Assembly (NCBI RefSeq): GCF_014641615.1
Contig: NZ_BMIB01000004.1
Span: 868,001 to 932,000, forward strand
Length of the DNA stretch: 64,000 nt
Origin: Filimonas zeae
GTDB taxonomy: Bacteria; Bacteroidota; Bacteroidia; Chitinophagales; Chitinophagaceae
Reading direction: 5' to 3'
The position numbers and the translations under genes were made by a program. Below the pieces are notes generated by a model. The model was not told the origin of the DNA, made no database searches, and saw only the letters and a program-made list of their open reading frames with translations. This document shows positions 54,241 through 63,562 of the stretch, piece by piece; the stretch's first letter is position 1; every line of letters begins with the position of its first letter.

Positions 54241-54369
54241 ATACAGAATAATTAAACTGCGGCGAAAGTAGTTCCTTACAGGCTTTTTACCAATAAGTTG
54301 TATTTACCGCATTATCGAATTGACAAATCCTGTTAAAACCACCTCTTTTACTAACGGGTGAAAGCATTT

Positions 54370-54402
54370 TTGACCGCTTTTTAAATTTTATCCGTTATTT
54401 TG
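54370..54402 (+). promoter_or_regulatory. Probable promoter of the POT transporter gene
   Basis: TTG at 54370-54372 and TATTTTG at 54396-54402, separated by 23 bp, are close to the -33/-7 consensus; the second lacks one T of TAnnTTTG. The leader to the ATG at 54454 is about 45 nt. Confidence 0.4.
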
Positions 54403-54453
54403 GGCCGCCCAAAAGGCAGGATCACCCCCATTTGTACAAAAAATAAAGCTTTT

Positions 54454-56145
54454 ATGAACGAAACTGCGCCCTCCAAAGGGCACCCTAAAGGTTTGGCCGT
54501 ACTTTTTACCACCGAAATGTGGGAACGGTTCAACTTCTACGGCATGCGTGCCTTGCTTACGCTCTTTTTAGTAAATGCACTTCAGTTTAGCGACAAAGAC
54601 GCCGCCCTCATTTATGGCGGTTTCCTCGGTCTCTCTTACCTCACTCCCATGCTCGGCGGTTTTATAAGCGACCGTTATCTCGGCAACCGCAACTGTATTA
54701 TACTGGGTGGTTCAGTTATGGCTATTGGCCAGCTGCTGCTTTTTGCCAGCGGCTCCTTATACGCTTCCAACCTCGAAACGGCCACCTTTACCATGTGGGC
54801 AGCCTTAGGGGTAATTATAATAGGTAACGGCTTCTTCAAGCCCAACATCTCTTCTATGGTAGGCCAGCTCTACCCGAAAGGAGATACCCGTTTAGATTCT
54901 GCATTCACTATTTTCTACATGGGTATTAACGTAGGTGCTTTTCTGGGTATGTCCATCTGCCCTATCCTGGGTGATGTAAAAACAGAAGCAGGTGTTCGCG
55001 TGGTAGAAGCTTTTAAATGGGGCTTCCTGGCAGCGGGTGCCGCTATGGCGCTGGGTACCCTGGTATTCTTCTTCCTCAAAAACAAATACGTAGTTAAACC
55101 AGACGGCACCCCTGTAGGCGGCAAACCTAACTTTGCTGCACAACAACAGGTATCTGATTCTGACGAAGCAGAAAAAGCACACTTCAGCCAGAAAGCCATT
55201 ATTGGTGTGGTAATATTAATGGTAGCGCTTTTCTTTGGTATCCACTACCTGTCGCTCGATCCTAACCCTATCAAATCATGGGTATATCCATTCATCTACG
55301 CAGCAGGTATCAGTCTGGCAGTGTTGATTTTAACCGATAAATCCATCACTAAAATTGAGCGCGACCGTATTCTGGTAATCTATACTGTGGCCTTCTTCGT
55401 AATCTTCTTCTGGAGCGCGTTTGAGCAGGCCGGTTCCTCCCTCACCTTTATTGCAGATAAACAAACAGACCTGAATCTGCTGGGCTGGACCATGCCTCCT
55501 TCCTTTGTACAGAATGCCAACTCTATATTCGTAATCGCTTTTGCACTTCCTTTCAGCGCCCTGTGGCTGAACCTGCAGAAAAAGAACAGAGAACCGGGTT
55601 CTACCACCAAACAGGCCATCGGCTTACTGCTGCTGGCAGTGGGTTATGTAATCATTGCCTTTCAGGTAAAAAGTCTGGGCACCTCCGGTAAACTGGGTGT
55701 TATCTGGCTTATTGTAATGTACCTGTTCCATACCCTGGGCGAGCTGTGTTTGTCTCCCATCGGTTTATCCCTGGTAGCCAAACTGGCCCCTAAACGTTTC
55801 TCTTCCCTGTTAATGGGTGTATGGTTTATTGGTAACGCCGCAGGTTATGCACTGGCAGGTACACTGGGCGCCATCATTCCTCCAACAGGCGATAAGTTTG
55901 AAACAGCAGCCAAATCCGGTATAGACCTTCAGGCTATCCTGGACGGTAAAGTAACCGCTACTGCAGAACAACTGGCAGTACTGGCTAAAGAAAAAATCGC
56001 CACCACCTATCCCACCTTCGCAGGTTTTACTATCCATAATCTGTACGAGTTCTTTATGGTATTCGTAATTCTGGCAGGTGTTGCTTCTTTATTACTGTTC
56101 ATCATCTCAGGCAGACTGAGTAAAATGATGCACGGTGTAAAATAA
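54454..56145 (+). CDS. POT/PTR-family proton-coupled di/tripeptide transporter
   Basis: 563 residues from the ATG at 54454 (MNETAPSKGHPKG); the frame is open to 54400 but the extra residues overlap the promoter and add nothing recognisable. The proton-coupling motif E-x-x-E-R-F-x-x-Y appears as EMWERFNFY at about 22-30, followed by GGFISDRYLGNR and the PTR2 signature region GINVGAFLGMSICP. About 14 helices. It imports di- and tripeptides with protons. Followed by an OPT-family gene, making a two-gene peptide uptake locus, although a strong hairpin separates the transcripts. Confidence 0.93.
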   Translation: MNETAPSKGHPKGLAVLFTTEMWERFNFYGMRALLTLFLVNALQFSDKDAALIYGGFLGLSYLTPMLGGFISDRYLGNRNCIILGGSVMAIGQLLLFASGSLYASNLETATFTMWAALGVIIIGNGFFKPNISSMVGQLYPKGDTRLDSAFTIFYMGINVGAFLGMSICPILGDVKTEAGVRVVEAFKWGFLAAGAAMALGTLVFFFLKNKYVVKPDGTPVGGKPNFAAQQQVSDSDEAEKAHFSQKAIIGVVILMVALFFGIHYLSLDPNPIKSWVYPFIYAAGISLAVLILTDKSITKIERDRILVIYTVAFFVIFFWSAFEQAGSSLTFIADKQTDLNLLGWTMPPSFVQNANSIFVIAFALPFSALWLNLQKKNREPGSTTKQAIGLLLLAVGYVIIAFQVKSLGTSGKLGVIWLIVMYLFHTLGELCLSPIGLSLVAKLAPKRFSSLLMGVWFIGNAAGYALAGTLGAIIPPTGDKFETAAKSGIDLQAILDGKVTATAEQLAVLAKEKIATTYPTFAGFTIHNLYEFFMVFVILAGVASLLLFIISGRLSKMMHGVK

Positions 56146-56168
56146 CGCCGGGTCCGGTAATCATATCT

Positions 56169-56202
56169 AAACAGGCGATGCAGCTGCATCGCCTGTTTTA
56201 TT
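56169..56202 (+). terminator. Terminator between the POT and OPT genes
   Basis: A 30-bp perfect palindrome (56169-56198), AAACAGGCGATGCAG and its complement, followed by TTATTT, 24 nt past the POT stop. A palindrome without a fixed loop folds into a 12-bp stem with a CAGCTG loop. Confidence 0.75.
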
Positions 56203-56233
56203 TCCTTACTTTTAAAACCATATATACCACACT

Positions 56234-58297
56234 ATGCAGGATACATCGAAGGAGTTTCAGCCTTTTGTACCGGCAGAAGCCAACGTGAAAGAGTTTACCA
56301 TTAAGGCTATTGTAATGGGTTGCCTTTTCGGTATCATCTTCGGCGCTGCCAACGTTTACCTGGCGCTCAAAGCCGGTCTTACCGTTTCCGCCTCTATACC
56401 TATTGCCGTAATAGCCATTACGCTGGGGCGCAAACTTTTCAGAACCACCATTCTCGAAAACAATATCATCCAAACCGCCGGTTCGGCGGGGGAGAGTATT
56501 GCCTCAGGTGTAGTGTTTACCTTACCCGGCTTTTTGTTCCTTACCGAACCTACCAGTGCATCCTTCTTCAATTACATGACCATACTAACACTGGCCATTT
56601 TTGGAGGTATACTGGGTACGCTGATGATGATTCCACTGCGTCGCTCCCTGATTGTGAAGGAGCATGGCAACCTGCCTTATCCGGAAGGTACCGCCTGCGC
56701 CAGTGTATTAAAAGCAGGTGAAAAAGGAGGGAACGTAGCACAAACCGCCTTTTATGGACTAGGCTTTGCCTTCGTATATGCCATACTGCAAAAGATATTT
56801 CGCGTTATTTCCGAACTGCCATCTTTTGCCACCGCACAAGCCAACCGCTACTTTCCATCCGCACGCCTCAGTAGCGAAATAACGCCCGAGTACCTGGGGG
56901 TAGGCTATATCATCGGCCTGCGTATTTCCGGCCTGCTGGTAGCGGGCGGGGTATTAAGCTGGTTTGTATTTATACCACTACTTGCCTCTGTAGTACCGGC
57001 TGATATTATTGCCGCACAATTGGTAAAGCTGGGTTACCTGACTGATCTGACTGCAGCGGGCGGGCCGGGTGACTGGCACCCAACCACGCACACCTTCGGT
57101 GATTGGTCTGATGCTATTTACCGTGCCTACGTACGCCAGATTGGTGCAGGCGCTGTTGCCGCAGGCGGTTTTATTACCCTGTTCAAAACCCTACCCACTA
57201 TTGTATCGTCCTTTAAAGGCAGCCTTAGCGCCATCAAAACAGATAAAACTGACAAAGCCACCATACGCCGTACAGAACGTGATCTGGATGTACGCATCGT
57301 AGGTATTGGCAGTCTGGTACTGATAGCACTGATGACCGTATTGCCCCAGATACCGGGCGATAGCCTCATCAGCAAACTGGTAATTGGTGTACTGGTAGTT
57401 ATATTCGGTGCTTTTTTCGTTACAGTATCTTCCCGCATCGTAGGCCTTATCGGCAGCAGCAATAACCCTATCAGCGGTATGACCATCGCTACCATTATGG
57501 GCACCTGCCTGGTATTTATAGCCGTAGGCTGGACTGGTAAAATATACGAGCCACTGGCCCTGGTGGTAGGCGGTATGATCTGTATTGCTGCCGCCAACGC
57601 CGGTGCTACTTCGCAGGATTTGAAAACAGGCTACATAGTAGGTGCCACTCCCAAATACCAGCAGATAGCCCTGTTTGCAGGTGCTATCGTTTCCTCACTG
57701 GCTATTGGTGCTACCGTTAAAATACTGGATACTCCTTCACAGGCATTGCTGGCAAAAGGCATCCACCACGCTATCGGCTCCGATGCGTATCCTGCTCCAC
57801 AGGGTACCTTAATGGCCACACTGGTTAAAGGCATTTTGTCTTTTAACCTCGACTGGCAGTTTGTACTGGCAGGCGCAGCCATTGCCGTGGTAATGGAACT
57901 CTGTGGTATTCAGGCCCTGAGCTTTGCAGTAGGCGTATACCTGCCGCTGAGCACCACCCTGCCCATTTTTGCAGGCGGGGCAGTACGTGGCATTGTAGAC
58001 TGGCGTAAAAAGCGCAAAGGCGAAGCGGTTGCTACCGAAGCGGGAGAAGAAGACCTGGGTAAAGGCAACCTGTTTGCTACCGGCCTGGTTGCGGGCGGTG
58101 CCATTGCAGGGGTGCTGGTAGCATTTGCCTCTGCCAACGAAAACGTGAGTAACGTACTCGCCAGGCTGAGTGCAGAAGCAGGTCTTACCCATCTTTTCGG
58201 CGAAACCGGCTACATGCTCCTCGGCGCAGCCTTCTTTATAGCTATGGCAGTAGTACTTTACCGTATTGCGGTTAAAAAGGAAGAACCTTTGCTGTAA
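56234..58297 (+). CDS. OPT-family oligopeptide transporter
   Basis: 687 residues and about 15 membrane helices. Family blocks: FGAANVYLALKAGLTVSASIP, the strongly conserved GNLPYPEGTACASVLKAGE around residues 138-156, and later NPISGMTIATIMGT, GATSQDLKTGYIVGATP and LPIFAGGAVRGIVD. The bacterial OPT branch (EspB/YgiG-like) is credited with uptake of oligopeptides or peptide-metal complexes. Standing beside a POT transporter, a role in scavenging peptides is likely. Confidence 0.92.
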   Translation: MQDTSKEFQPFVPAEANVKEFTIKAIVMGCLFGIIFGAANVYLALKAGLTVSASIPIAVIAITLGRKLFRTTILENNIIQTAGSAGESIASGVVFTLPGFLFLTEPTSASFFNYMTILTLAIFGGILGTLMMIPLRRSLIVKEHGNLPYPEGTACASVLKAGEKGGNVAQTAFYGLGFAFVYAILQKIFRVISELPSFATAQANRYFPSARLSSEITPEYLGVGYIIGLRISGLLVAGGVLSWFVFIPLLASVVPADIIAAQLVKLGYLTDLTAAGGPGDWHPTTHTFGDWSDAIYRAYVRQIGAGAVAAGGFITLFKTLPTIVSSFKGSLSAIKTDKTDKATIRRTERDLDVRIVGIGSLVLIALMTVLPQIPGDSLISKLVIGVLVVIFGAFFVTVSSRIVGLIGSSNNPISGMTIATIMGTCLVFIAVGWTGKIYEPLALVVGGMICIAAANAGATSQDLKTGYIVGATPKYQQIALFAGAIVSSLAIGATVKILDTPSQALLAKGIHHAIGSDAYPAPQGTLMATLVKGILSFNLDWQFVLAGAAIAVVMELCGIQALSFAVGVYLPLSTTLPIFAGGAVRGIVDWRKKRKGEAVATEAGEEDLGKGNLFATGLVAGGAIAGVLVAFASANENVSNVLARLSAEAGLTHLFGETGYMLLGAAFFIAMAVVLYRIAVKKEEPLL

Positions 58298-58319
58298 AAT
58301 GATATAATTTTGTATAAAT

Positions 58320-58345
58320 GAATGCCTGGCACCTGCCGGGCATTC
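58320..58345 (+). terminator. Hairpin after the OPT gene
   Basis: GAATGCCTGGC and GCCGGGCATTC pair (one G-T wobble) around a 4-nt loop, followed by TTGTTTAT, 22 nt after the stop codon. Confidence 0.7.
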
Positions 58346-58397
58346 TTGTTTATATACTTTGGTACAATTTTTTAAGCATACACATAAACACTACACA

Positions 58398-58562
58398 ATG
58401 AAAGGGCGTGTTCTATACGACATCATCATTATCGCATTTATTATAGCCTTTATGGGGTATACCCTGTTCGCTTATATAGACGAACTGTTACCGGTTTGGA
58501 TGGGGGCAGCCGCAGTAGGCATAATAGCATTTGCCATCCGTATTAAGGAAGGACACGATTAA
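58398..58562 (+). CDS. Small two-helix membrane protein (54 aa)
   Basis: 54 residues from the ATG at 58398; an in-frame TTG at 58359 is less plausible. Two hydrophobic segments, VLYDIIIIAFIIAFMGYTLF (about 5-24) and VWMGAAAVGIIAFAI (about 33-47), joined by a short acidic turn (YIDELLP), end in a charged RIKEGHD tail. It lies between two terminators after the OPT gene, so it is separately transcribed. Not recognised; could be a transporter accessory peptide. Confidence 0.6.
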   Translation: MKGRVLYDIIIIAFIIAFMGYTLFAYIDELLPVWMGAAAVGIIAFAIRIKEGHD

Positions 58563-58585
58563 CAGCAATCAACTCCATATAAACA

Positions 58586-58620
58586 AAACAGGGCTCCCTT
58601 TTGGGCAGCCCTGTTTACTT
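58586..58620. terminator. Bidirectional terminator
   Basis: AAACAGGGCT (58586-58595) and AGCCCTGTTT (58607-58616) form a perfect 10-bp stem with an inner CCC/GGG pairing, with A/T runs on both sides, between the small membrane protein and the convergent usp gene. Confidence 0.85.
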
Positions 58621-58648
58621 TTCTGCAATGGATAAATAGCACAAGCTT

Positions 58649-59476
58649 TTATATACCGCCACCACGCAGCGCCAGAATAGGAATAGTGTTCAAATGCGCA
58701 ATAGCACGGGTATTGTTTTTACCAAACACATTGGCCCATACCCCATGGCGGTGCGGGCGAATCGCCAGCAAATCAATATCTCTGTCTTTACTAAAAGCGT
58801 CCAGCGTATTCACCACATCCGTAGCTTCCAGTTCTTCAAACACTACCCGCTCCCCCGTCAGCTCTTCCTGCCACTTTGCTTTCCACTCCAGTGCGCCGGC
58901 CGGTAAACCCTCGCCGGTTTTGTAAATGTGTACAAAATGTAACATGCTTCCGGTACGGGCCAGCAGGCGGCGCAGGGTTTGTACAGGACCGTACAAATCT
59001 TCCCGCTGATAATTACAGGCAAAAGCCATCCGGCGCAAACCGGCGTACGAAACACTGGCAGGCACCATCAGTGCCGGAACAGGTAAGTCAATAAACGCTT
59101 CCAGCATGTGATCGTCCCACGACATCAGATCGTTATAGTCTCCTTCCTTCCCCATCACTACCAGTCTGGTTTCCTCCGCCGCTACCTCTTCCGCAAGGGC
59201 ATCCGTAAACTGGCCCGATACCAGCCGGGTTTCCAGCTGCGCATCCGGATAAAGCGCCTGCACCCTTTCTTTTTCCTCCCGTAACATACGCTCGTCAGCG
59301 GCACTTACTTCCGTCAAGGCTGCCATGCTTACCCCTTCACCGGCAAAGCCGGAAGAAAAGGAAAACACACGCAGCAATACTATCTTCACCTGCCTGCCCC
59401 GCATAAACCCACAGGCATATTCCAGCGCGTTGCGGGAGGAAGCAGTAAAATTGGTTACAACTATTACAGATGACAT
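58649..59476 (-). CDS. Tandem universal stress protein
   Basis: 275 residues formed by two USP folds: residues 1-140 (SSVIVVTNFTASSRNALEYAC; VVMGKEGDYN) and about 148-275 (RRMAFACNYQREDLYGPVQTL; DLLAIRPHRHGVWANVFGKNNTRAIAHLNTIPIL). The G-x2-G-x9-G(S/T) ATP-binding loop is not intact: the second half reads HGVWANVFGKNNTR, so nucleotide binding is doubtful. Cytoplasmic. It starts 12 nt after emrB and is very likely in the efflux operon, an unusual addition. Confidence 0.85.
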   Translation of the reverse strand: MSSVIVVTNFTASSRNALEYACGFMRGRQVKIVLLRVFSFSSGFAGEGVSMAALTEVSAADERMLREEKERVQALYPDAQLETRLVSGQFTDALAEEVAAEETRLVVMGKEGDYNDLMSWDDHMLEAFIDLPVPALMVPASVSYAGLRRMAFACNYQREDLYGPVQTLRRLLARTGSMLHFVHIYKTGEGLPAGALEWKAKWQEELTGERVVFEELEATDVVNTLDAFSKDRDIDLLAIRPHRHGVWANVFGKNNTRAIAHLNTIPILALRGGGI

Positions 59477-59488
59477 ACTATCTTCCGG

Positions 59489-61072
59489 TTAGTGGCCCGC
59501 AGCATCTGCCAGGCTCACTTTGGTTTTAGAACGTTTTACAAATAGGATTACCAGCGGCACACACACCAGAAACATCCCGCCTATCATAATAAACACATCC
59601 ATGTACGACATAATGGTAGCCTGTACACTCACCGTTCCATCCAGCATGGTCAACGCTGTTTTTTCTGCTACGTTGGGCGCCATGCCCTTGGCTATCATAC
59701 CACCTTTCAGTTGCGCCACACGGTGCTGCACATCGGGGTTATAAATATCCAGCTTGCTTACCAGCGTACTGCGGTGCGCCATGTTCTGGCGGGAGATAAA
59801 CGTAGAAATCAAAGCCACCCCAAACGATCCGCCCAACTGACGTAACATACCGGTAAAGGCAGCACCCTGACCAATCTGTACCCCTTTCAGGGTAGACAGC
59901 GACATTACAGAAACCGGTACCGACAAAAAGCCCATACCCACGCCACGTAACATCAGCGGCCAGAAAAAGTCATCACCGCTGGTGTTCGGCGTCATAATAC
60001 CATAACACCCCAGACAGAACAGAAAAAAGATAAGCATACCACCCGTAATCAGTAGTTTCTGCGAGGCACCACCCTGTATCAGCTTACCCACCACAGGCAT
60101 CATAAAGGCCACCATCAGCGAACTGGGCACCATCAGCATACCTGCCTGAAAAGCGTTCCAGTGCAGTATGGATTGCGTATACAACGGTATCACAAACGTA
60201 GAACCATACAGGCCAAAGCCCATAATAAACGACAGTATTACCCCTATGCGCAGGTTACTATCTTTCAATACCCGCAGCTCTACTACCGGATACTTATACA
60301 CCAGCTCGCGCCAGATAAACAGAAAAGTACCCAGCACCGCCACAATACTCAGCACCAGTATGGTAGTGTTACTAAACCAGTCTTCCTCCTGCCCTTTCTC
60401 CAGCACATATTGTAACGAACCTACCGATACGGTTAGCAAACCTATACCCAACCAGTCTACCTCACCCGGCTTACGCTTTTCGGAGTATTTAGGACTTTTT
60501 ACATACATCAGCGTAAGCAGGGTGGCAATAATACCTACCGGAATATTGATGTAAAAGATATTGGGCCATGCGCTGTGTTCTATAATATAACCACCCAATG
60601 GCGGGCCCAGTGTAGGCCCCACAATAACCCCCAGCACATAAATAGCCTGGGCCATCGGACGCTTTTCTACCGGATAAATTTCCGTAATAATAGTCTGCGA
60701 AGTAACCAGCAACGCACCGCCCCCCAGCCCCTGTATAAAACGGAAAACAATCAGTTCTCCTATACCAGAGGCATTACCACAGAGGAATGAGGATACGGTG
60801 AATAGTATTACCGACGCGGCAAAGTAATTGGTACGGCCAAACTGCTGAGATAACCAGCTGGTCATAGGTACTATAATTACATTGGCTATGGCGTAGGCAG
60901 TAATTACCCAGCTCACCTCATTCAGGGTAGCGCCAAGGCTCCCCTTCATATCGTTCAGGGCAACGTTTACAATGGTGGTATCCACCACTTCCAGCAGTGC
61001 ACAAAACACGCAGGTGATGGTAATAATCACCCGCCTGGCCCCATACTCTACCAGCGAATTTTGTTCTAACAT
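59489..61072 (-). CDS. emrB: EmrB/QacA-type MFS multidrug exporter (DHA2, 14 TM)
   Basis: 527 residues with 14 predicted membrane helices. DHA2 hallmarks: the D1 motif LEVVDTTIVNVALNDM, motif A-like SWLSQQFGRTNYF, motif C RFIQGLGGGALLV ... GVIVGPTLGPPLGGYI. It works with the EmrA adaptor and TolC-like channel encoded upstream to pump hydrophobic compounds across both membranes with the proton gradient. Third efflux gene of the operon, 19 nt after emrA. Confidence 0.94.
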   Translation of the reverse strand: MLEQNSLVEYGARRVIITITCVFCALLEVVDTTIVNVALNDMKGSLGATLNEVSWVITAYAIANVIIVPMTSWLSQQFGRTNYFAASVILFTVSSFLCGNASGIGELIVFRFIQGLGGGALLVTSQTIITEIYPVEKRPMAQAIYVLGVIVGPTLGPPLGGYIIEHSAWPNIFYINIPVGIIATLLTLMYVKSPKYSEKRKPGEVDWLGIGLLTVSVGSLQYVLEKGQEEDWFSNTTILVLSIVAVLGTFLFIWRELVYKYPVVELRVLKDSNLRIGVILSFIMGFGLYGSTFVIPLYTQSILHWNAFQAGMLMVPSSLMVAFMMPVVGKLIQGGASQKLLITGGMLIFFLFCLGCYGIMTPNTSGDDFFWPLMLRGVGMGFLSVPVSVMSLSTLKGVQIGQGAAFTGMLRQLGGSFGVALISTFISRQNMAHRSTLVSKLDIYNPDVQHRVAQLKGGMIAKGMAPNVAEKTALTMLDGTVSVQATIMSYMDVFIMIGGMFLVCVPLVILFVKRSKTKVSLADAAGH

Positions 61073-61091
61073 ATTTTAGTAATTAGATCTC

Positions 61092-62198
61092 CTAATCCAG
61101 ATGCACATCCACATCTGCGTTCATACCCGCCTTCAGCTTCTGCACCAGTGAATCCTGTTTGTTTACAAACTCAATTTTCACAGGTAAACGCTGCACTACT
61201 TTTACAAAGTTGCCGCTGGCGTTATCGGGAGGTAGTAACGCGAAACGTGCACCAGTGGCAGGAGAAGAAGAGCTTACCACTGCTTCAAACTCATGCCCCG
61301 GAAAGGCATCTATTTCCACTAACACTTTCTGTCCTTCCTTAATTCTGCCATACTGTGTTTCTTTAAAGTTGGCTACCACCCATACATCGTTGCTCAACAC
61401 TACGCTGAACAGGGCAGCACCCGCCTGTACAAACTGCCCCGCCTGTACGTTTACTTTAGATACACGGCCGTTTTCAGCCGCCACTACCACAGCGTAACTC
61501 AGGTTCAGCTTCGCATCGTCCACATCTACCTTTCTTTGTTTGATGGCCGCAGCCGCTACACCAATCTGAGAAGCCGTGGCATTGCTTTGTCTGCCTACTG
61601 CACTCACCTGTGTGCTGGCCTGACTTTTCTGTTGCTGTAGCACCTGCAGTTGCTTCTCTGCAGTTTGCTTAGCGGCCAACGCCTGCTCGTATTGCTGCTG
61701 GGTAATAGAATGATCTTTAATCAGATTCTCGTAACGGTTAAAATCCTGCGTGGCACGCCACAGATTAATCTTTGCTGTTTCAATCTGGGCATCTGCGGTA
61801 GTTACCGAAGCCTCAGAAGTAGCAATGTTAGCATGTGCTGCACCGGCACTGGCCTGGGCGGCAGCCAGATTGCTTTCTGCCGTAGCCATTGCTGCCTCCG
61901 CCTGCTCTACTTTAATCTTCGCATCCCTATCGTCCAGTATTAACAGGGTATCCCCCTTCTTTACCAGCTGGTTATCTTTCACCCGTATTTCAGTTACATA
62001 ACCGGAAATACGCGGAATAACCGGGCTTATGTTGGCTTCTACCTGTGCATCATCTGTTTCTTCGTGATGTTGACTGTGTATGTATTTGCTGATACCGAAC
62101 CAGCCGCCACCTATTAAAGCAACGATGAGTATAATCAGGAAGGTTTTATTCTTTTTCTTAGTGCCTGCAGCACTATTTTCTGCGCCTGTTGTTGACAT
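61092..62198 (-). CDS. emrA: EmrA/HlyD-type membrane-fusion protein
   Basis: 368 residues: cytoplasmic tail, one TM (about 22-42), a split lipoyl/barrel-sandwich domain (NISPVIPRISGYVTEIRVKDNQLVKKGDTLL and the later GRVSKVNVQAGQFVQAGA), a long Ala/Gln-rich coiled coil hairpin (about 90-215) and a beta-barrel (VANFKETQYGRIKEGQKVLVEIDAFPG). The TDDAQVEA entry motif is typical of EmrA. It connects EmrB in the inner membrane to the outer-membrane channel. Confidence 0.94.
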   Translation of the reverse strand: MSTTGAENSAAGTKKKNKTFLIILIVALIGGGWFGISKYIHSQHHEETDDAQVEANISPVIPRISGYVTEIRVKDNQLVKKGDTLLILDDRDAKIKVEQAEAAMATAESNLAAAQASAGAAHANIATSEASVTTADAQIETAKINLWRATQDFNRYENLIKDHSITQQQYEQALAAKQTAEKQLQVLQQQKSQASTQVSAVGRQSNATASQIGVAAAAIKQRKVDVDDAKLNLSYAVVVAAENGRVSKVNVQAGQFVQAGAALFSVVLSNDVWVVANFKETQYGRIKEGQKVLVEIDAFPGHEFEAVVSSSSPATGARFALLPPDNASGNFVKVVQRLPVKIEFVNKQDSLVQKLKAGMNADVDVHLD

Positions 62199-62227
62199 AA
62201 CAATTTGTTTTTTCCGTGGGGTTATAA

Positions 62228-63562
62228 TTAGTTTTTCTGTTGATTACCTGCTAATACGCCTACTTTTTCCAGCAGCGTGTTGTATGCTACTACTATATCT
62301 GCCTTTGCTTCCTGCAGGTTTATTTTGCTTTGCAGCAGCGCTACGTTGGCGTCCAGCAATTCGGTAGTGGTTACCAGATTGTTGTCGTGCTTGTTTTTGG
62401 TAATGCGGTAGTTTTCAGTGGCGTTGATTACCGACTTCTCTTCTACCTCTATTTTCTTCTGTGTAGCCAGATAGTTCTGGTAAGCGCGGTTAATATCCAT
62501 ACGCACTTCATCTGTAAGCATTTCCTGACGGGCTACCAGCTCTTTTTCATTGGCCTGTGCCTGTGCTACTTTGGCTTTGGTTTTCCATAAAGAACCGATA
62601 TTGTACTGCACGCCTACCCCCAGGTTTACCACATTGGTAGCGGTAAGCAGGTTAGGAATATACGCCGCCACATAACCACCGGTTAAACCAATGCTGGGGT
62701 ATAGCTCGCCTTTGGTGGCTTTAACAGAAGCCTCAGCGGCTTTCCGGCGCAGCTCCAATGCAGTCATATCCTTACGGTTCTGAAAAGCCTGCTGCTCGTA
62801 CTCATCAACAGTAGCCAGTGTATACTGCTGCTGAAAGCTGGTGCTGTCTGCCACTATTACGTTTTGCTCCGGCTGCCCCATCATCAGGTTTAAGCTAACC
62901 ATAGCCAGCTTCAGGTTGTTCTCTGCATTCACCAGTGTCAGTTCTATGTTAGAAGTCTGCAACTGGGCCTTTAACAGATCATTACGCGCCAGCAAACCGT
63001 TCTTCTCCATATTGGAGAAGTCTTTATCGCGCTGTTGCGACTGGGCAAGATTTTCCCTTACCAGCGCCACCGCTACCTGCGACTTATACAGATTGCTATA
63101 CGCCGCAATAGCATTAGACACAACCGTTTCTTTGTCGTATTCCACATCGGTTTCAGCAGCCTTCTTCATTAACTCAGCCGATTCAATGCCGTATCTGATT
63201 TTTAAACCAGCGTACAACGGCATGTTAACAGTAGCCATACCATATACCGCCTGCGAAGGCTGGGCCATGGTTTCACCGCTGCTATTGTCGTCGGTTTTCA
63301 ATTTAATATTCGGCTTTGGCAGCCATAAATAAGAGCCGCTTACTTTAGCATCGGGCAGCCTATTGTCCAGCGCCTGCTTTAACTGTGCGGTTGCCTGCTC
63401 AATTTTTGCCTTGCTTACCTTCAGCTGCTTACTGTTCTGCAAGCATTGCTCAATCGCCTGGTTCAGTCCTAATACGGATGTCTGCGCCTGTACGCCCGGC
63501 TGGCACAACAAAGCCAGTCCCAGAAACAGCGCTATAACACCATATTTCCTTTTTTTACTCAT
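62228..63562 (-). CDS. tolC: TolC-family outer-membrane efflux channel
   Basis: 444 residues, signal peptide at about 1-26 (QPGVQAQ). Two homologous halves of the OEP fold: LNQAIEQCLQNSKQLKVSKAKIEQATAQLKQA, and after about residue 220 the second half (LELRRKAAEASVKATKGELYPSIGLTGGY), with NKHDNNLVTTTELLDANVALLQSKINLQEA near the end. Forms the trimeric exit duct for EmrAB. Its start codon overlaps the end of the upstream regulator by 8 nt (ATGAGTAA), indicating translational coupling. Confidence 0.93.
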   Translation of the reverse strand: MSKKRKYGVIALFLGLALLCQPGVQAQTSVLGLNQAIEQCLQNSKQLKVSKAKIEQATAQLKQALDNRLPDAKVSGSYLWLPKPNIKLKTDDNSSGETMAQPSQAVYGMATVNMPLYAGLKIRYGIESAELMKKAAETDVEYDKETVVSNAIAAYSNLYKSQVAVALVRENLAQSQQRDKDFSNMEKNGLLARNDLLKAQLQTSNIELTLVNAENNLKLAMVSLNLMMGQPEQNVIVADSTSFQQQYTLATVDEYEQQAFQNRKDMTALELRRKAAEASVKATKGELYPSIGLTGGYVAAYIPNLLTATNVVNLGVGVQYNIGSLWKTKAKVAQAQANEKELVARQEMLTDEVRMDINRAYQNYLATQKKIEVEEKSVINATENYRITKNKHDNNLVTTTELLDANVALLQSKINLQEAKADIVVAYNTLLEKVGVLAGNQQKN

